Shown here piece after piece: positions 18,462 through 27,130 of a DNA stretch of 64,000 nucleotides. Source of the DNA: a virus. The notes beneath the pieces are model-generated. The model was not told the DNA's origin. It saw only the letters and a program-made list of their open reading frames with translations, and did no database searches. The stretch covers positions 186,001 through 250,000 of the IMG/VR virus record IMGVR_UViG_3300023174_000039; one strand, written 5' to 3'. Positions within the stretch are counted from its first letter, which is position 1. Each line of letters begins with the position of its first letter. The translations under genes were made by a program, and so were the position numbers.

Positions 18462-19274
18462 TTGACAAAAACTTTTATTCCAGATCCTGTTATACATACA
18501 GATTCAAAAAACACATTCGTCCCCCACGCTCATCAGAGCCCAATTGAAAAAGCCAGCAAGAACATGAGTGACAAGGGCTATGAAGAAGGTTACCTAGGCG
18601 ATGCCATTCGTTTCAAGATGAAACGTGACAACAAACGTTTCTGGGCAGGCGACAACATTAGCGACTATATCAATGGGGCAGATAAAGAAACTTTGATTGA
18701 CGAAGCAACAGAAGCATTTGAACTAGTGCTTGATCGTTTGCTTATTGATCGTGAAAATGATCCCAACTCAAAAGGTACAGCAAGACGACTTGCTAAAATG
18801 TACTTCAATGAAATTATGGAAGGTAGATATGAACCAGAACCAGACGCCACAGCATTTCCAAATGATTCGGAGAGCCGTTATGAAGGCATGCTTGTGGTAC
18901 GTAGCGAGTTGCGCAGTATGTGTAGTCATCATCACCAACCTGTGGCTGGCGTGGCTTATATTGGCATTATTGCTGCTCAAACTCTTATTGGACTTAGCAA
19001 ATATACACGCATTGCACAGTGGTGCGCCAGACGAGGTACTCTCCAGGAGGAACTTTGTAATGACATTGCCCGCGAGATTAGTAAAGCTACTGTTTCAGAA
19101 AACGTAGCAGTGTACATTCAAGCCACACACGGATGCTGTGAGAATCGTGGCATTATGGCACATAGCTCGTTGACTCAGACTACTGTGTTGCAAGGTGCGT
19201 TCAAAACAGATCCGTCAGTGAAGAAAGAGTTCTTTGACAACATTAAACTACAACAGGAGTTTGCCCCAAGATGA
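18462..19274 (+). CDS. folE: GTP cyclohydrolase I
   Basis: 270 residues from a TTG start, chosen because GGAGA sits at the right distance and no better ATG has one. The zinc/active-site motif SMCSHHHQP is at about 152-160, GLSKYTR at about 178, and THGCCENRGIMAHSS at about 225. FolE turns GTP into dihydroneopterin triphosphate, the first step to 7-deazaguanines (and folate). The first 40 residues look like an extra disordered extension. Stop and next start overlap as ATGA. Confidence 0.93.
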   Translation: MTKTFIPDPVIHTDSKNTFVPHAHQSPIEKASKNMSDKGYEEGYLGDAIRFKMKRDNKRFWAGDNISDYINGADKETLIDEATEAFELVLDRLLIDRENDPNSKGTARRLAKMYFNEIMEGRYEPEPDATAFPNDSESRYEGMLVVRSELRSMCSHHHQPVAGVAYIGIIAAQTLIGLSKYTRIAQWCARRGTLQEELCNDIAREISKATVSENVAVYIQATHGCCENRGIMAHSSLTQTTVLQGAFKTDPSVKKEFFDNIKLQQEFAPR

Positions 19275-19672
19275 GATATGAAACCCTAGAAGAAGCCGCT
19301 GCCGCAGGTGCCGCACCTTGGAGTGACGAAGCTACAGAATATTCAGATTATCATGTGGCAGTGTTCCGTGATGCTTATCCAGTAACTGTTGGACATTTAC
19401 TATTTGTTCCACGATGGAACAAGAATGACATCATTGAACAAGCAATGAACTATGCTTTCCGTTTTGGTCACCGAAAAGTAGTAACTGGTGAATGGGAGGC
19501 CTACAATGTGGGTATCAATTGTGGCGAGGCTGCAGGACAAACTGTGATGTATCCTCATGTGCATTTGATTCCACGCAAGGTGGGCGACTGCGCCAATCCC
19601 ATTGGTGGTGTTCGAGGTGTGATACACGGACAGGCCAACTATAAAGCTACTGGCTATACCAAACCAGTATAA
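19271..19672 (+). CDS. HIT family hydrolase, altered triad
   Basis: 133 residues. The motif MYPHVHLIPRK at about 96-106 is the histidine-triad region, followed by NPIGGVRGVI as in Ap4A-hydrolase-like HIT proteins. The first histidine of the usual HxHxH is Tyr here, while the last two remain, including the position of the nucleophile. It probably binds nucleotides; full hydrolase activity is uncertain. It lies in the folE operon. Confidence 0.75.
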   Translation: MRYETLEEAAAAGAAPWSDEATEYSDYHVAVFRDAYPVTVGHLLFVPRWNKNDIIEQAMNYAFRFGHRKVVTGEWEAYNVGINCGEAAGQTVMYPHVHLIPRKVGDCANPIGGVRGVIHGQANYKATGYTKPV

Positions 19673-19726
19673 GTAATGATCTCAGCGGCCTTTAGAGCAT
19701 TCATCCCGCTATACAAATTCTGCAAG

Positions 19727-19749
19727 CCTATGCTATAATCTAACATAGG
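19727..19749 (+). promoter_or_regulatory. -10 box framed by an inverted repeat
   Basis: TATAAT at 19734-19739 sits inside a perfect 6-base inverted repeat, CCTATG (19727-19732) and CATAGG (19744-19749). The repeat could be an operator for the downstream QueD-family gene or a 5' hairpin. No good -35 box is visible, which fits an activated promoter. Confidence 0.45.
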
Positions 19750-19758
19750 AGAATAATA

Positions 19759-20313
19759 ATGGCACAATCATCGACTCAGGATCTAATTAGACATATGGAG
19801 CAAAATCTTCCATATCGTGGGCCTGTTCAATACAAGTTCACCAGTACCAAAGAGTACATTGACGCATTTCCTTGTGCATACCGACAGTGGAGAGCCGACA
19901 GTCATTGTAACTTGAATCATGGGTACTCGTTTAGTATGAAGTTTTACTTTGGTACTAACGACCTTGATGTTCGAAACTGGGCTGCCGACTATGGTGGACT
20001 CAAGGAACTTAAAAAGATCCTAGAAGATCAATTTGATCACACTACTTTGGTCAGTGCCGACGATCCAGAACTGGAATTTTACAAAGAGATGGAACGTCGC
20101 AAACTGGCCAAGCTCACAATCTTGCCCCGTGTAGGATGTGAATCACTTGCAGACATGCTGTACAAGTATGTTAATGGTGTTTATATACCAGACTTTTGGG
20201 GTCCAGGTGAAGCAGAGCGTTTGTGGTGCTACCGAGTGGAAGTACGTGAAACACAAGCAAACATGGCTTTCCGTGAAGGCCATAGAGAATGGAATGAGGA
20301 CTTATTTGCATGA
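19759..20313 (+). CDS. queD: 6-carboxytetrahydropterin synthase family (QueD) or DpdL-like paralogue
   Basis: 184 residues. FPCAYRQWR and HCNLNHGYSF (about 48-57) align with the QueD zinc/active-site region, where the catalytic Cys precedes HGH by four residues; Cys49 keeps that place. VRNWAADYGGLKELK, LEDQFDHTTLVSADDPEL and VEVRETQAN match the rest of the T-fold. Two of three expected zinc histidines appear to be Tyr (CAYR, HGYS). It may be QueD making CPH4 for QueE, or a zinc-poor paralogue acting as 7-carboxy-7-deazaguanine decarboxylase. Confidence 0.78.
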   Translation: MAQSSTQDLIRHMEQNLPYRGPVQYKFTSTKEYIDAFPCAYRQWRADSHCNLNHGYSFSMKFYFGTNDLDVRNWAADYGGLKELKKILEDQFDHTTLVSADDPELEFYKEMERRKLAKLTILPRVGCESLADMLYKYVNGVYIPDFWGPGEAERLWCYRVEVRETQANMAFREGHREWNEDLFA

Positions 20314-21164
20314 ACACCCCCGAATTTGATATTGCAATTTTATTGCCCACTCGTGGGCGATCTGATTCACTAGAACGTAGTGTAAAAAGTGTAATTGAAT
20401 TAGCATCAGCGCCAGACAAAATTCAACTGATGTTTGGATTTGATGACGATGACGAAATTGGCACCAAGCACTTTGAAGATGAACTACAGCCGTGGCTAGA
20501 TGCACAAGGTGTGCATTATACTGCCATGAGCTTTGCTCCTTTAGGATATATTCGTCTCAACGAATATGTCAACGAACTAGCACGTAACAGTGATGCACGT
20601 TGGTTGGTATTTTGGAATGACGACGCTGTGATGGAAACCCAGGACTGGGACAAAGAAATCATGAAGCACGAAGGCGAGTTTAAGTTACTTGCATTCCATA
20701 CACATCATGATCATCCTTACAGTATCTTTCCTATTGCACCTCGCAAGTGGTTGGAGTTGTTGGGTTATTTGAGCCCACATCAGATCTCTGATGCATGGCT
20801 GAGTCAACAGGCATACATGCTGGATATCTGGGAACGGATTGAAGTTGATGTGTTGCACGATCGTCATGATCTTACCGGCAACAACAACGATGAAACATTC
20901 CAGAATCGCCCCATGCTGGAAGGCAATCCCAAAGATCCTAGAGATTTCCATAGCATTCAACAAATGGAACTTCGTCATGTTGACTGCGCCAAAATTGCAA
21001 CTTACTTGCAAAACGAATGCGGCAAAGACATGAGTTTCTTTGCCAACATCTTCAGAGGCACCCAAGATCCTTGGGAAAAACTAGCCAAGAACGATGTCAA
21101 CAAGCAAATGATGCAGTTTGCTAACCCACACAGTAATAAACAAAATGTCACAATCAAGTCTTGA
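20310..21164 (+). CDS. GT-A (family 2-like) glycosyltransferase
   Basis: 284 residues. ILLPTRGRSDSLERSVKSV at about 10-28 is the typical GT2 start, followed by GFDDDDE at about 44 and WLVFWNDDAVM at about 94, the DxD-like metal site. It would transfer a sugar from a nucleotide donor. It overlaps the QueD-family gene by four bases and the methyltransferase gene by 20 bases. Confidence 0.75.
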   Translation: MNTPEFDIAILLPTRGRSDSLERSVKSVIELASAPDKIQLMFGFDDDDEIGTKHFEDELQPWLDAQGVHYTAMSFAPLGYIRLNEYVNELARNSDARWLVFWNDDAVMETQDWDKEIMKHEGEFKLLAFHTHHDHPYSIFPIAPRKWLELLGYLSPHQISDAWLSQQAYMLDIWERIEVDVLHDRHDLTGNNNDETFQNRPMLEGNPKDPRDFHSIQQMELRHVDCAKIATYLQNECGKDMSFFANIFRGTQDPWEKLAKNDVNKQMMQFANPHSNKQNVTIKS

Positions 21165-21933
21165 AGATCGTATTAAAAAATACTGGAACACACAGCCGTG
21201 CAACATCAAACACGGCACTAGCGATATTGGTACTGCTGAATTCTTTCAGGAAGTAAGCGAACGCCGATACAAAGTAGAATCTCACATTGCTGAGTTTGCA
21301 GGATTTCACTTGTGGGCCGGTAAACGTGTGCTAGAAATTGGTTGCGGTATTGGATCAGATGCTGAAGAATTTGCCAAGCATGGTGCCGAGTATGTGGGCA
21401 TTGACTTGAGTGACCAAAGCATTGCACTAAGTCGTCAACGATTTGAAACACTGGGACTCGAAGGCGAGTTTTACAATATTGATGCAACAGATGCCACGGC
21501 TCTTGCTACACTGGGCGAGTTTGATCTTGTGTATAGTTATGGTGTAATACATCATTTTCCTGGCATTGACAAGATTATTGACAATGTACACGAAGTGGTC
21601 AAGCATGGTGGAGAATTCCGATTCATGGTGTATGCCAAGAACTCCTGGAAGTATGCCATGATACAAAAAGGGCTTGATCAATTTGAGGCACAAGCAGGTT
21701 GCCCATACGCACAGGCATTCAGTAAAGATGAGATTCATCAGATGATGAACAGCGACAATGGATGGTATGTTGAACGTTTGCGTCAAGATCACTGCTTTAT
21801 GTACAATGTAGATGAGTACAAGAAAGGCAATTATGTGTTAGAGCCATGGTTTGAAGCCATGAGCGATGCACATCGTCAAGCGGTACGAGAATATCTAGGC
21901 TGGCATTTGTTGGTTAAGGCTCGCAAAGTTTGA
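21145..21933 (+). CDS. Class I SAM-dependent methyltransferase
   Basis: 262 residues. Motif I VLEIGCGIGSDAEEFAKHG is at about 53, motif II YVGIDLSDQSI at about 73, and FDLVYSYGVIHHFPG (motif IV) at about 121, followed by VVKHGGEFRFMVYAK. It is a small-molecule or sugar type by pattern, rather than a DNA base methylase. I chose the ATG at 21145, inside the previous gene. Confidence 0.85.
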   Translation: MSQSSLEDRIKKYWNTQPCNIKHGTSDIGTAEFFQEVSERRYKVESHIAEFAGFHLWAGKRVLEIGCGIGSDAEEFAKHGAEYVGIDLSDQSIALSRQRFETLGLEGEFYNIDATDATALATLGEFDLVYSYGVIHHFPGIDKIIDNVHEVVKHGGEFRFMVYAKNSWKYAMIQKGLDQFEAQAGCPYAQAFSKDEIHQMMNSDNGWYVERLRQDHCFMYNVDEYKKGNYVLEPWFEAMSDAHRQAVREYLGWHLLVKARKV

Positions 21934-22661
21934 GTAGACTGTTTGCTTTTGGATGTAGTTTTACCCATTATAGATGGAGTACCTGGGCTGACATCCTAGC
22001 AGTGCAGTACGATGAGTACCAGAATTGGGGACAAAGTGGCGGAGGCAATCATTTTATCTTTAATTCTGTTATGGAAGCAGATCAGCGTCACAAGTTTACT
22101 GCAGGAGATACTGTGGTAATTTGTTGGACCAATGTCATGCGAGAAGATCGATACACACACAATTGGCAAACACACGGGAACATTACCACTTGTCAATACT
22201 ATGATGATGCCTATGTGCGTAAATATGTTAGCGAACGTGGTAACCTAGTCCGAGACATGGCATTTATCAAGGCCACACAATTATTTTTACAAAACATTCC
22301 TGACCTAAAGCATGAATTTTTGAGCATGTGTCCATTGGTATACCCAGATCAATACAATCCAAACAGAGTCAGCGACAACCCAGATATTACAGCCTTGTAT
22401 GAATCCGTTCTAAATAACATCAAACCCAGTTACTACGAAACTGTGTTAGCCGAAGATAGATCAAATGGATGGAAGTTGCATAACTGGAACACAGGATTAA
22501 AAGATCCGCATCCTACACCCGTAGAGCACTTGGCGTATTTGGATTGGGTTTTGCCGGGTTGGGTGACAAACTCAGATATTCGTGTTAAAGTAGTACAAGA
22601 AACTGCAGACCCCGACATCATACACAAATTTTTAAAACGACCAGAGATTACGAGATTATAA
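21930..22661 (+). CDS. SGNH-hydrolase-like protein
   Basis: 243 residues from a TTG start that overlaps the previous stop (TTGA). FAFGCSFTHYRW at 5-16 resembles the block I GDS/GxSxT of SGNH esterases, and QSGGGNHFIFNSV at about 35 resembles block II-III (Gly, Asn). The catalytic DxxH at the C-terminus is not clear. Related proteins lie at 24382 and 37881. A role in acyl-group editing of glycans is possible but unproven. Confidence 0.6.
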   Translation: MSRLFAFGCSFTHYRWSTWADILAVQYDEYQNWGQSGGGNHFIFNSVMEADQRHKFTAGDTVVICWTNVMREDRYTHNWQTHGNITTCQYYDDAYVRKYVSERGNLVRDMAFIKATQLFLQNIPDLKHEFLSMCPLVYPDQYNPNRVSDNPDITALYESVLNNIKPSYYETVLAEDRSNGWKLHNWNTGLKDPHPTPVEHLAYLDWVLPGWVTNSDIRVKVVQETADPDIIHKFLKRPEITRL

Positions 22662-22662
22662 T

Positions 22663-23517
22663 ATGAAACTCAAAGTATCAGAACTATTTTATTCAGCACA
22701 AGGAGAAGGACGCTTTATTGGTGTACCAAGTGTATTCTTGAGAACATTTGGTTGTAACTTTACCTGCGCAGGATTTGGATGCAAGCCTGGCGAAAAGTCC
22801 ACAGAAGCAGACGAGGTTGCCAAGACTGTACACTTGTACAAAACATTTGAAGAGCTTCCGCTTGTAAACACAGGGTGTGACAGCTATGCGTCATGGCACC
22901 CTGACTTTAAAGAACTCAGTCCCACATACGAGATTGATGAGCTAGTAGACAAAATGCTAGACTTGATTCCAGATCGCAAGTGGACCAATCGCACAGGCAA
23001 TGATACACATCTTGTGATCACAGGAGGTGAGCCTTTGCTAGGTTGGCAACGTGTATATCAAGACTTGTTTGATCATGCTGACATGCGTGGTATTAAAAAT
23101 GTTACATTTGAAACCAATGGCACTCAGCAGTTACAACCTAAATTTGGCGCATATCTTAACGAGTGGTTGGCCGGGCACAATGAACTTACATTCAGTGTAA
23201 GTCCCAAACTCAGCGCCAGTGGTGAAGCATGGGAAGAGGCTATCAAGCCGGAGATTGTTGCAACGTATCAAAACTACGGCACAGTGTATCTTAAATTTGT
23301 GATTGATAGCGAAGCACACTTTGAAGAAGTGGATCGTGCAGTAACAGCGTATCGTGCGGCAGGATTTGAAGGTGTAGTATATGTGATGCCGCAAGGTGGT
23401 GTTGTTGCACCATATGCAGAGAATCGTGTGAACGTTGCAGACTGGGCACTTGCACGTGGTTATTATTATACTCCAAGATTGCACGTTGATCTCTGGGGCA
23501 ATGGATGGGGCAAGTGA
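22663..23517 (+). CDS. queE: 7-carboxy-7-deazaguanine synthase
   Basis: 284 residues. SELFYSAQGEGRFIGVPSVF at 6-25 and TFGCNFTCAGFGC (Cys31, Cys35, Cys40) form the QueE N-terminus, with TGGEPLLGW at about 119 and FETNGTQ at about 147. QueE converts CPH4 to CDG by radical SAM ring contraction. The third cysteine spacing (CX3CX4C) departs from the standard CX3CX2C; the NTGCDSYASW cysteine is another candidate ligand. It supplies the base for DpdA. Confidence 0.92.
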   Translation: MKLKVSELFYSAQGEGRFIGVPSVFLRTFGCNFTCAGFGCKPGEKSTEADEVAKTVHLYKTFEELPLVNTGCDSYASWHPDFKELSPTYEIDELVDKMLDLIPDRKWTNRTGNDTHLVITGGEPLLGWQRVYQDLFDHADMRGIKNVTFETNGTQQLQPKFGAYLNEWLAGHNELTFSVSPKLSASGEAWEEAIKPEIVATYQNYGTVYLKFVIDSEAHFEEVDRAVTAYRAAGFEGVVYVMPQGGVVAPYAENRVNVADWALARGYYYTPRLHVDLWGNGWGK

Positions 23518-23912
23518 TGGGAATATTTGATAGATTTTTAAAACCCAAGAAGGCAGAGAAACCAGTAGAGGTCAAAGCACCTCCTGTTCCCAAAGTCAAA
23601 GCACCCGAGAAGACTGCTAAACAATTGGCTACAGAAGCCGGTGAGCCTTATGTGGCTGTATTAGGCATGGATGTAGACCTTGATAACTTACACCAAGGTG
23701 CATTTGAACTTGACTGGAACGAAATCTTTGTTGCTAGACTAATCAAAGCAGGGTATCAAGGCAAAGTAGATGCAGACATTGTGGACCAGTGGTTCCAAAA
23801 CGTGTGTAGACATGTTGTTATGGAAACATGGGAACAAGAACAAGCAATCAAAAACTCAGGCATCTGGGTACAAAGCAAAGACATAGGTAATGGTAGGAGC
23901 GAAGTATCATGA
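23517..23912 (+). CDS. Hypothetical phage protein with charged N-terminus
   Basis: 131 residues from the ATG that overlaps the queE stop (TGATG); an in-frame ATG at 23505 is possible. A Lys/Pro-rich N-terminal third is followed by a folded part starting EPYVAVLGMDVD and ending in an aromatic helix DQWFQNVCRHVV. Similar small proteins occur in T4-like marine phages, but I cannot name it. Confidence 0.65.
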   Translation: MGIFDRFLKPKKAEKPVEVKAPPVPKVKAPEKTAKQLATEAGEPYVAVLGMDVDLDNLHQGAFELDWNEIFVARLIKAGYQGKVDADIVDQWFQNVCRHVVMETWEQEQAIKNSGIWVQSKDIGNGRSEVS

Positions 23913-24385
23913 TTTTTAATCATATCAAAGAACTAAAAGCACAAGGTAAAAAGATTGGCATTACCTTTAGCACATTTGACATGTTGCATGCTGGCCATGT
24001 TGCCATGTTGTCAGAAGCCAAGAATCACTGTGATTATTTAATTGCAGGATTACAAACTGATCCAACTATTGATAGGCCTGATACAAAAAATCATCCTATA
24101 CAAAGCATTGTAGAACGTCAGATTCAACTTGCGGCTTGTCGTTACGTTGATGAAGTAGTAGTATATCAAACTGAACAAGACTTGATTGACTTGTTGTTGA
24201 TTCTACCATTGGACGTTCGAATTCTAGGTACCGAGTATGAGGACATGAACTTTACCGGTCGTAATGAAGGGGCCGGTCGCGGTATACAGGTTATATTTAA
24301 TAGACGTGACCATAGTTTTAGTTCCAGCAGTTTGCGCAAGCGAGTTGCAGAAGCAGAAAAAATCAAAGCACTCAAACAAGAATGA
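23909..24385 (+). CDS. Cytidylyltransferase-like nucleotidyltransferase
   Basis: 158 residues. TFSTFDMLHAGHVAML at about 19-34 carries the HxGH motif of glycerol-3-phosphate cytidylyltransferase and HldE C-terminal enzymes, and FSSSSLRKRV near 140 resembles the C-terminal ISSTxLR signature. It would activate a sugar- or polyol-phosphate with CTP or ATP. A second such enzyme is at 43010. It is coupled on both sides by four-base overlaps. Confidence 0.82.
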   Translation: MIFNHIKELKAQGKKIGITFSTFDMLHAGHVAMLSEAKNHCDYLIAGLQTDPTIDRPDTKNHPIQSIVERQIQLAACRYVDEVVVYQTEQDLIDLLLILPLDVRILGTEYEDMNFTGRNEGAGRGIQVIFNRRDHSFSSSSLRKRVAEAEKIKALKQE

Positions 24386-25110
24386 TTTTGTATGTCAACG
24401 GCGATAGTCATGCTGCCGCAGCCGAGGCAGTAAATCCACACGCATGGGCCATGGATGATGGGTTGTTTTATGCCCTTGCACGACAGCCACATCCTGACAA
24501 TGAACGTGCCAGCTTTGGATGTGAGCTAGCCAACTGGTTAAATGCTATATTATACTTGGATGCACAAGCCGGTTGTTCAAACACACGCATCATGCGCACC
24601 ACAAGAGAATGGATCAAAGCCAATCCTGATGCAGTAAAAGATTGTTTTATGGTTATTCAATGGACCACTTGGGAACGAGAAGAGTGGTGGCATAACGGCG
24701 AAGACCTTCAAGTAAATGCCAGCGGTATTGATGAAGTGCCCCAAGAACTGCAACAGCGTTACAAACAGTTTATCATTGATGTGGACTGGGACAAGTGCAG
24801 ACAACGTGCTCACGATGAAATTTGGGAGTTCCACAAGGAACTGGAAGCACAAGAAATTCGGCATGTGATGTTTAACGGCAACAACCATTTTGATGGTATT
24901 TCAGACCAAAAAGCGTGGGGATCTAGTTACATGCATCCGTATGCTGCCGAACTGACTTACAATTCGGTACTAAGAAGCAACGGATTCAAAACGGTTAATC
25001 CAGATAGTTGGCATTTTGGGCCAGATGCCCATTGCTATTGGGCGGAATATGTGTTACAATACATTAAACGCAACCAACTATTAACCCCCAATGAAATACC
25101 TACTTATTGA
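24382..25110 (+). CDS. SGNH-hydrolase-like protein
   Basis: 242 residues. ILYVNGDSHAAAAEA at 2-16 holds a GDSH block I; CSNTRIMRTTREW near 60 could be block II with its Asn; and SWHFGPDAHCYWAEYV near 213 supplies a C-terminal Asp/His pair as in SGNH enzymes. It is the best-preserved of the three SGNH-like proteins in the window. Substrate unknown. Confidence 0.6.
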   Translation: MILYVNGDSHAAAAEAVNPHAWAMDDGLFYALARQPHPDNERASFGCELANWLNAILYLDAQAGCSNTRIMRTTREWIKANPDAVKDCFMVIQWTTWEREEWWHNGEDLQVNASGIDEVPQELQQRYKQFIIDVDWDKCRQRAHDEIWEFHKELEAQEIRHVMFNGNNHFDGISDQKAWGSSYMHPYAAELTYNSVLRSNGFKTVNPDSWHFGPDAHCYWAEYVLQYIKRNQLLTPNEIPTY

Positions 25111-26110
25111 CACAGCCAACATGTTTTTCCGAGCACGTCACGGTGCCCACAGAGCCAGTGACACATGGACCAAACTAGGCTTTGCATTACACGTTACAAT
25201 GATGGCTGCCAACAAGGTAGCCCGGCGTTTTCAAGCAGATCACGTGATTTTCGCACTGGAAGGTCGATCATGGCGCAAAGACTACTACGAGCCCTACAAA
25301 AAGAACCGTGCTGTAGCACGTGGTAAAATGACCGAGGACGAAGCAGAAGAAGACAAGCTGTTTTGGGAAACTTATGACAATCTGACTAAATACTTGTCAG
25401 ACAGAACCAATTGCAGTGTTATTCGTTGCGCAACAGCCGAAGCAGATGACATCATTGCACGTTGGATTTCATTACACCCCCAAGACGATCACGTAATTGT
25501 TAGCTCAGACACAGACTTTGTTCAATTAGTCGCATCTAACGTCACACAATACAATGGCATTACAGATGAACTGATCACACTGGAGGGCATATTTGATGCC
25601 AAGGGTAAGCCTGTTACAGATAAAAAAACTAAACAACCAAAAACCATCCCGGATCCGTCCTGGCTATTATTTGAGAAGTGCATGCGTGGCGACACCTCCG
25701 ACAATGTCTTCTCTGCTTATCCGGGAGTACGTGAAAAAGGGACAAAGAATAAAGTTGGTCTCCGTGAAGCCTTTGCCGACAGAGACCGAAAAGGATATTC
25801 TTGGAACAACATGATGCTTCAACGCTGGACTGACCATAATGGCGAGGAGCACAGAGTGTTAGACGATTATGAACGTAACTGTACATTGATCGATCTTAAC
25901 GCACAACCGGATGCGGTCAAGGCCACAGTAGATGCCGCAATCCGTGAACAACTTAGTCACAAGGATGTAGGACAAGTGGGCAGTCACTTTCTCAAGTTCT
26001 GTGGCAAATACGAGTTGACCAAATGCAGTGACTCAGCAGAGTCATTTGGTCGCTGGCTCAATGAAACATACAAAGGAGTATTAAATGATACAAGCCAAAC
26101 CAGTAGTTGA
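25091..26110 (+). CDS. 5'-3' exonuclease / flap endonuclease (RNase H type)
   Basis: 339 residues. LLIDTANMFFRARH at 4-17, YEPYKKNR at about 63, AEADDIIARW at about 117 and VSSDTDFVQLV at about 137 give the acidic metal-binding residues of the FEN/T4 Rnh family. RGDTSDNVFSAYPGV at about 199 fits the second metal site and the helix-hairpin-helix start. The enzyme removes RNA primers or flaps in lagging-strand synthesis. It overlaps neighbours by 20 and 26 bases. Confidence 0.9.
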   Translation: MKYLLIDTANMFFRARHGAHRASDTWTKLGFALHVTMMAANKVARRFQADHVIFALEGRSWRKDYYEPYKKNRAVARGKMTEDEAEEDKLFWETYDNLTKYLSDRTNCSVIRCATAEADDIIARWISLHPQDDHVIVSSDTDFVQLVASNVTQYNGITDELITLEGIFDAKGKPVTDKKTKQPKTIPDPSWLLFEKCMRGDTSDNVFSAYPGVREKGTKNKVGLREAFADRDRKGYSWNNMMLQRWTDHNGEEHRVLDDYERNCTLIDLNAQPDAVKATVDAAIREQLSHKDVGQVGSHFLKFCGKYELTKCSDSAESFGRWLNETYKGVLNDTSQTSS

Positions 26111-26534
26111 TAACGAATATTGGATCTTGAAAAAAGATGACCAGAAGATTGGTAACATCCAAGCAGTTAACGATGGATATCAAATCACAATCGAAAACAA
26201 GATTGGATTGTACAAGACCATTCCCATGTTGCGCAAACGTGAGAATGTGGAATTTGAGCCAGCTGAAAAAGTAACCAAACCTGCGGCAGACCTGGTGCAT
26301 GGCTATAGCACTGGATGTAGAACATACAATCCCATATGGGATGTCAAACACAAGCTACCGCTGTTTACCAAAAACAACAAAAGTAAATCTTGGTTTGCAG
26401 CCGGCTGGTACATGGTCAAACAACATCGCAACTGGAAGCCGGTCCATAACCCCAAACTCATTGTACTCGAGCGTTACAAGTATCAAGGTCCTTTCCACTC
26501 CAAAGAAGAAGCCAATGTCAAATCCGTTTCGTGA
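26085..26534 (+). CDS. Hypothetical phage protein
   Basis: 149 residues with an N-terminal beta-rich part and a basic aromatic C-terminal part (SWFAAGWYMVKQHRNWK). It is translated from inside the exonuclease gene and runs into the MazG-like gene. Not recognised; its place suggests a DNA-metabolism accessory protein. Confidence 0.65.
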   Translation: MIQAKPVVDNEYWILKKDDQKIGNIQAVNDGYQITIENKIGLYKTIPMLRKRENVEFEPAEKVTKPAADLVHGYSTGCRTYNPIWDVKHKLPLFTKNNKSKSWFAAGWYMVKQHRNWKPVHNPKLIVLERYKYQGPFHSKEEANVKSVS

Positions 26535-26892
26535 TCAAGAAAAATTCATGCTGGCCTGCGATCAGACTGTGGGCACGTTCAATCAAAAACAATACAACCT
26601 GTATCGTGACCTTATTTCTGAAGAGACTGCAGAACTCAATGCCGCAGTGGCACAAGGCGATTCAGTCGAACAGCTTGATGCCCTAATTGATATCCTGGTT
26701 GTGACCATTGGTGCTATTCATTCCATGGGTGCCGATGCCGAAGGTGCATGGAAAGAAGTCATGCGCACAAACTTTGCCAAGATTGATCATAACACCGGCA
26801 AAGTACGCAAACGTGAAGACGGAAAAGTACTAAAACCAACAGGTTGGGAGCCGCCTGACCTAGCACCATACCTAAAACAAGTGACCAAATGA
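26515..26892 (+). CDS. MazG-like nucleotide pyrophosphohydrolase
   Basis: 125 residues from the ATG at 26515. The helices LISEETAELNAA (EExxE) and DALIDILVVTIGAIHSMG (ExxD-like) form the all-alpha NTP-PPase metal site, and the C-terminus GKVRKREDGKVLKPTGW is typical of phage and HisE/MazG-like members. It would hydrolyse a (d)NTP to the monophosphate, for pool sanitation or to dampen the host starvation response. Confidence 0.78.
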   Translation: MSNPFRDQEKFMLACDQTVGTFNQKQYNLYRDLISEETAELNAAVAQGDSVEQLDALIDILVVTIGAIHSMGADAEGAWKEVMRTNFAKIDHNTGKVRKREDGKVLKPTGWEPPDLAPYLKQVTK

Positions 26893-27092
26893 GTTTACAT
26901 ATTAATCGATTTGTTGACAGTATCAAAGCACACGAATCTAGAGGGCAAAAAGATTTCTCTATGCCACTCAAAGACGCCAAAGATCTACACGCAGATATCA
27001 CCAAATTATTGCTGGTGCTAGAACAACTACGACAAACAAACAGCAAAACTGATGATACAATTCAAGTGGAAATCACCGGTGGTACATTTTAA
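26889..27092 (+). CDS. Small helical phage protein
   Basis: 67 residues, ATGA-coupled to the MazG-like gene. Helical with a short basic N-terminus and a strand-like end VEITGGTF. Unknown function. Confidence 0.65.
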   Translation: MSLHINRFVDSIKAHESRGQKDFSMPLKDAKDLHADITKLLLVLEQLRQTNSKTDDTIQVEITGGTF

Positions 27093-27130
27093 ACTACTCA
27101 GTTTTCTAGGTAAATAATACTAGGAGTTTA

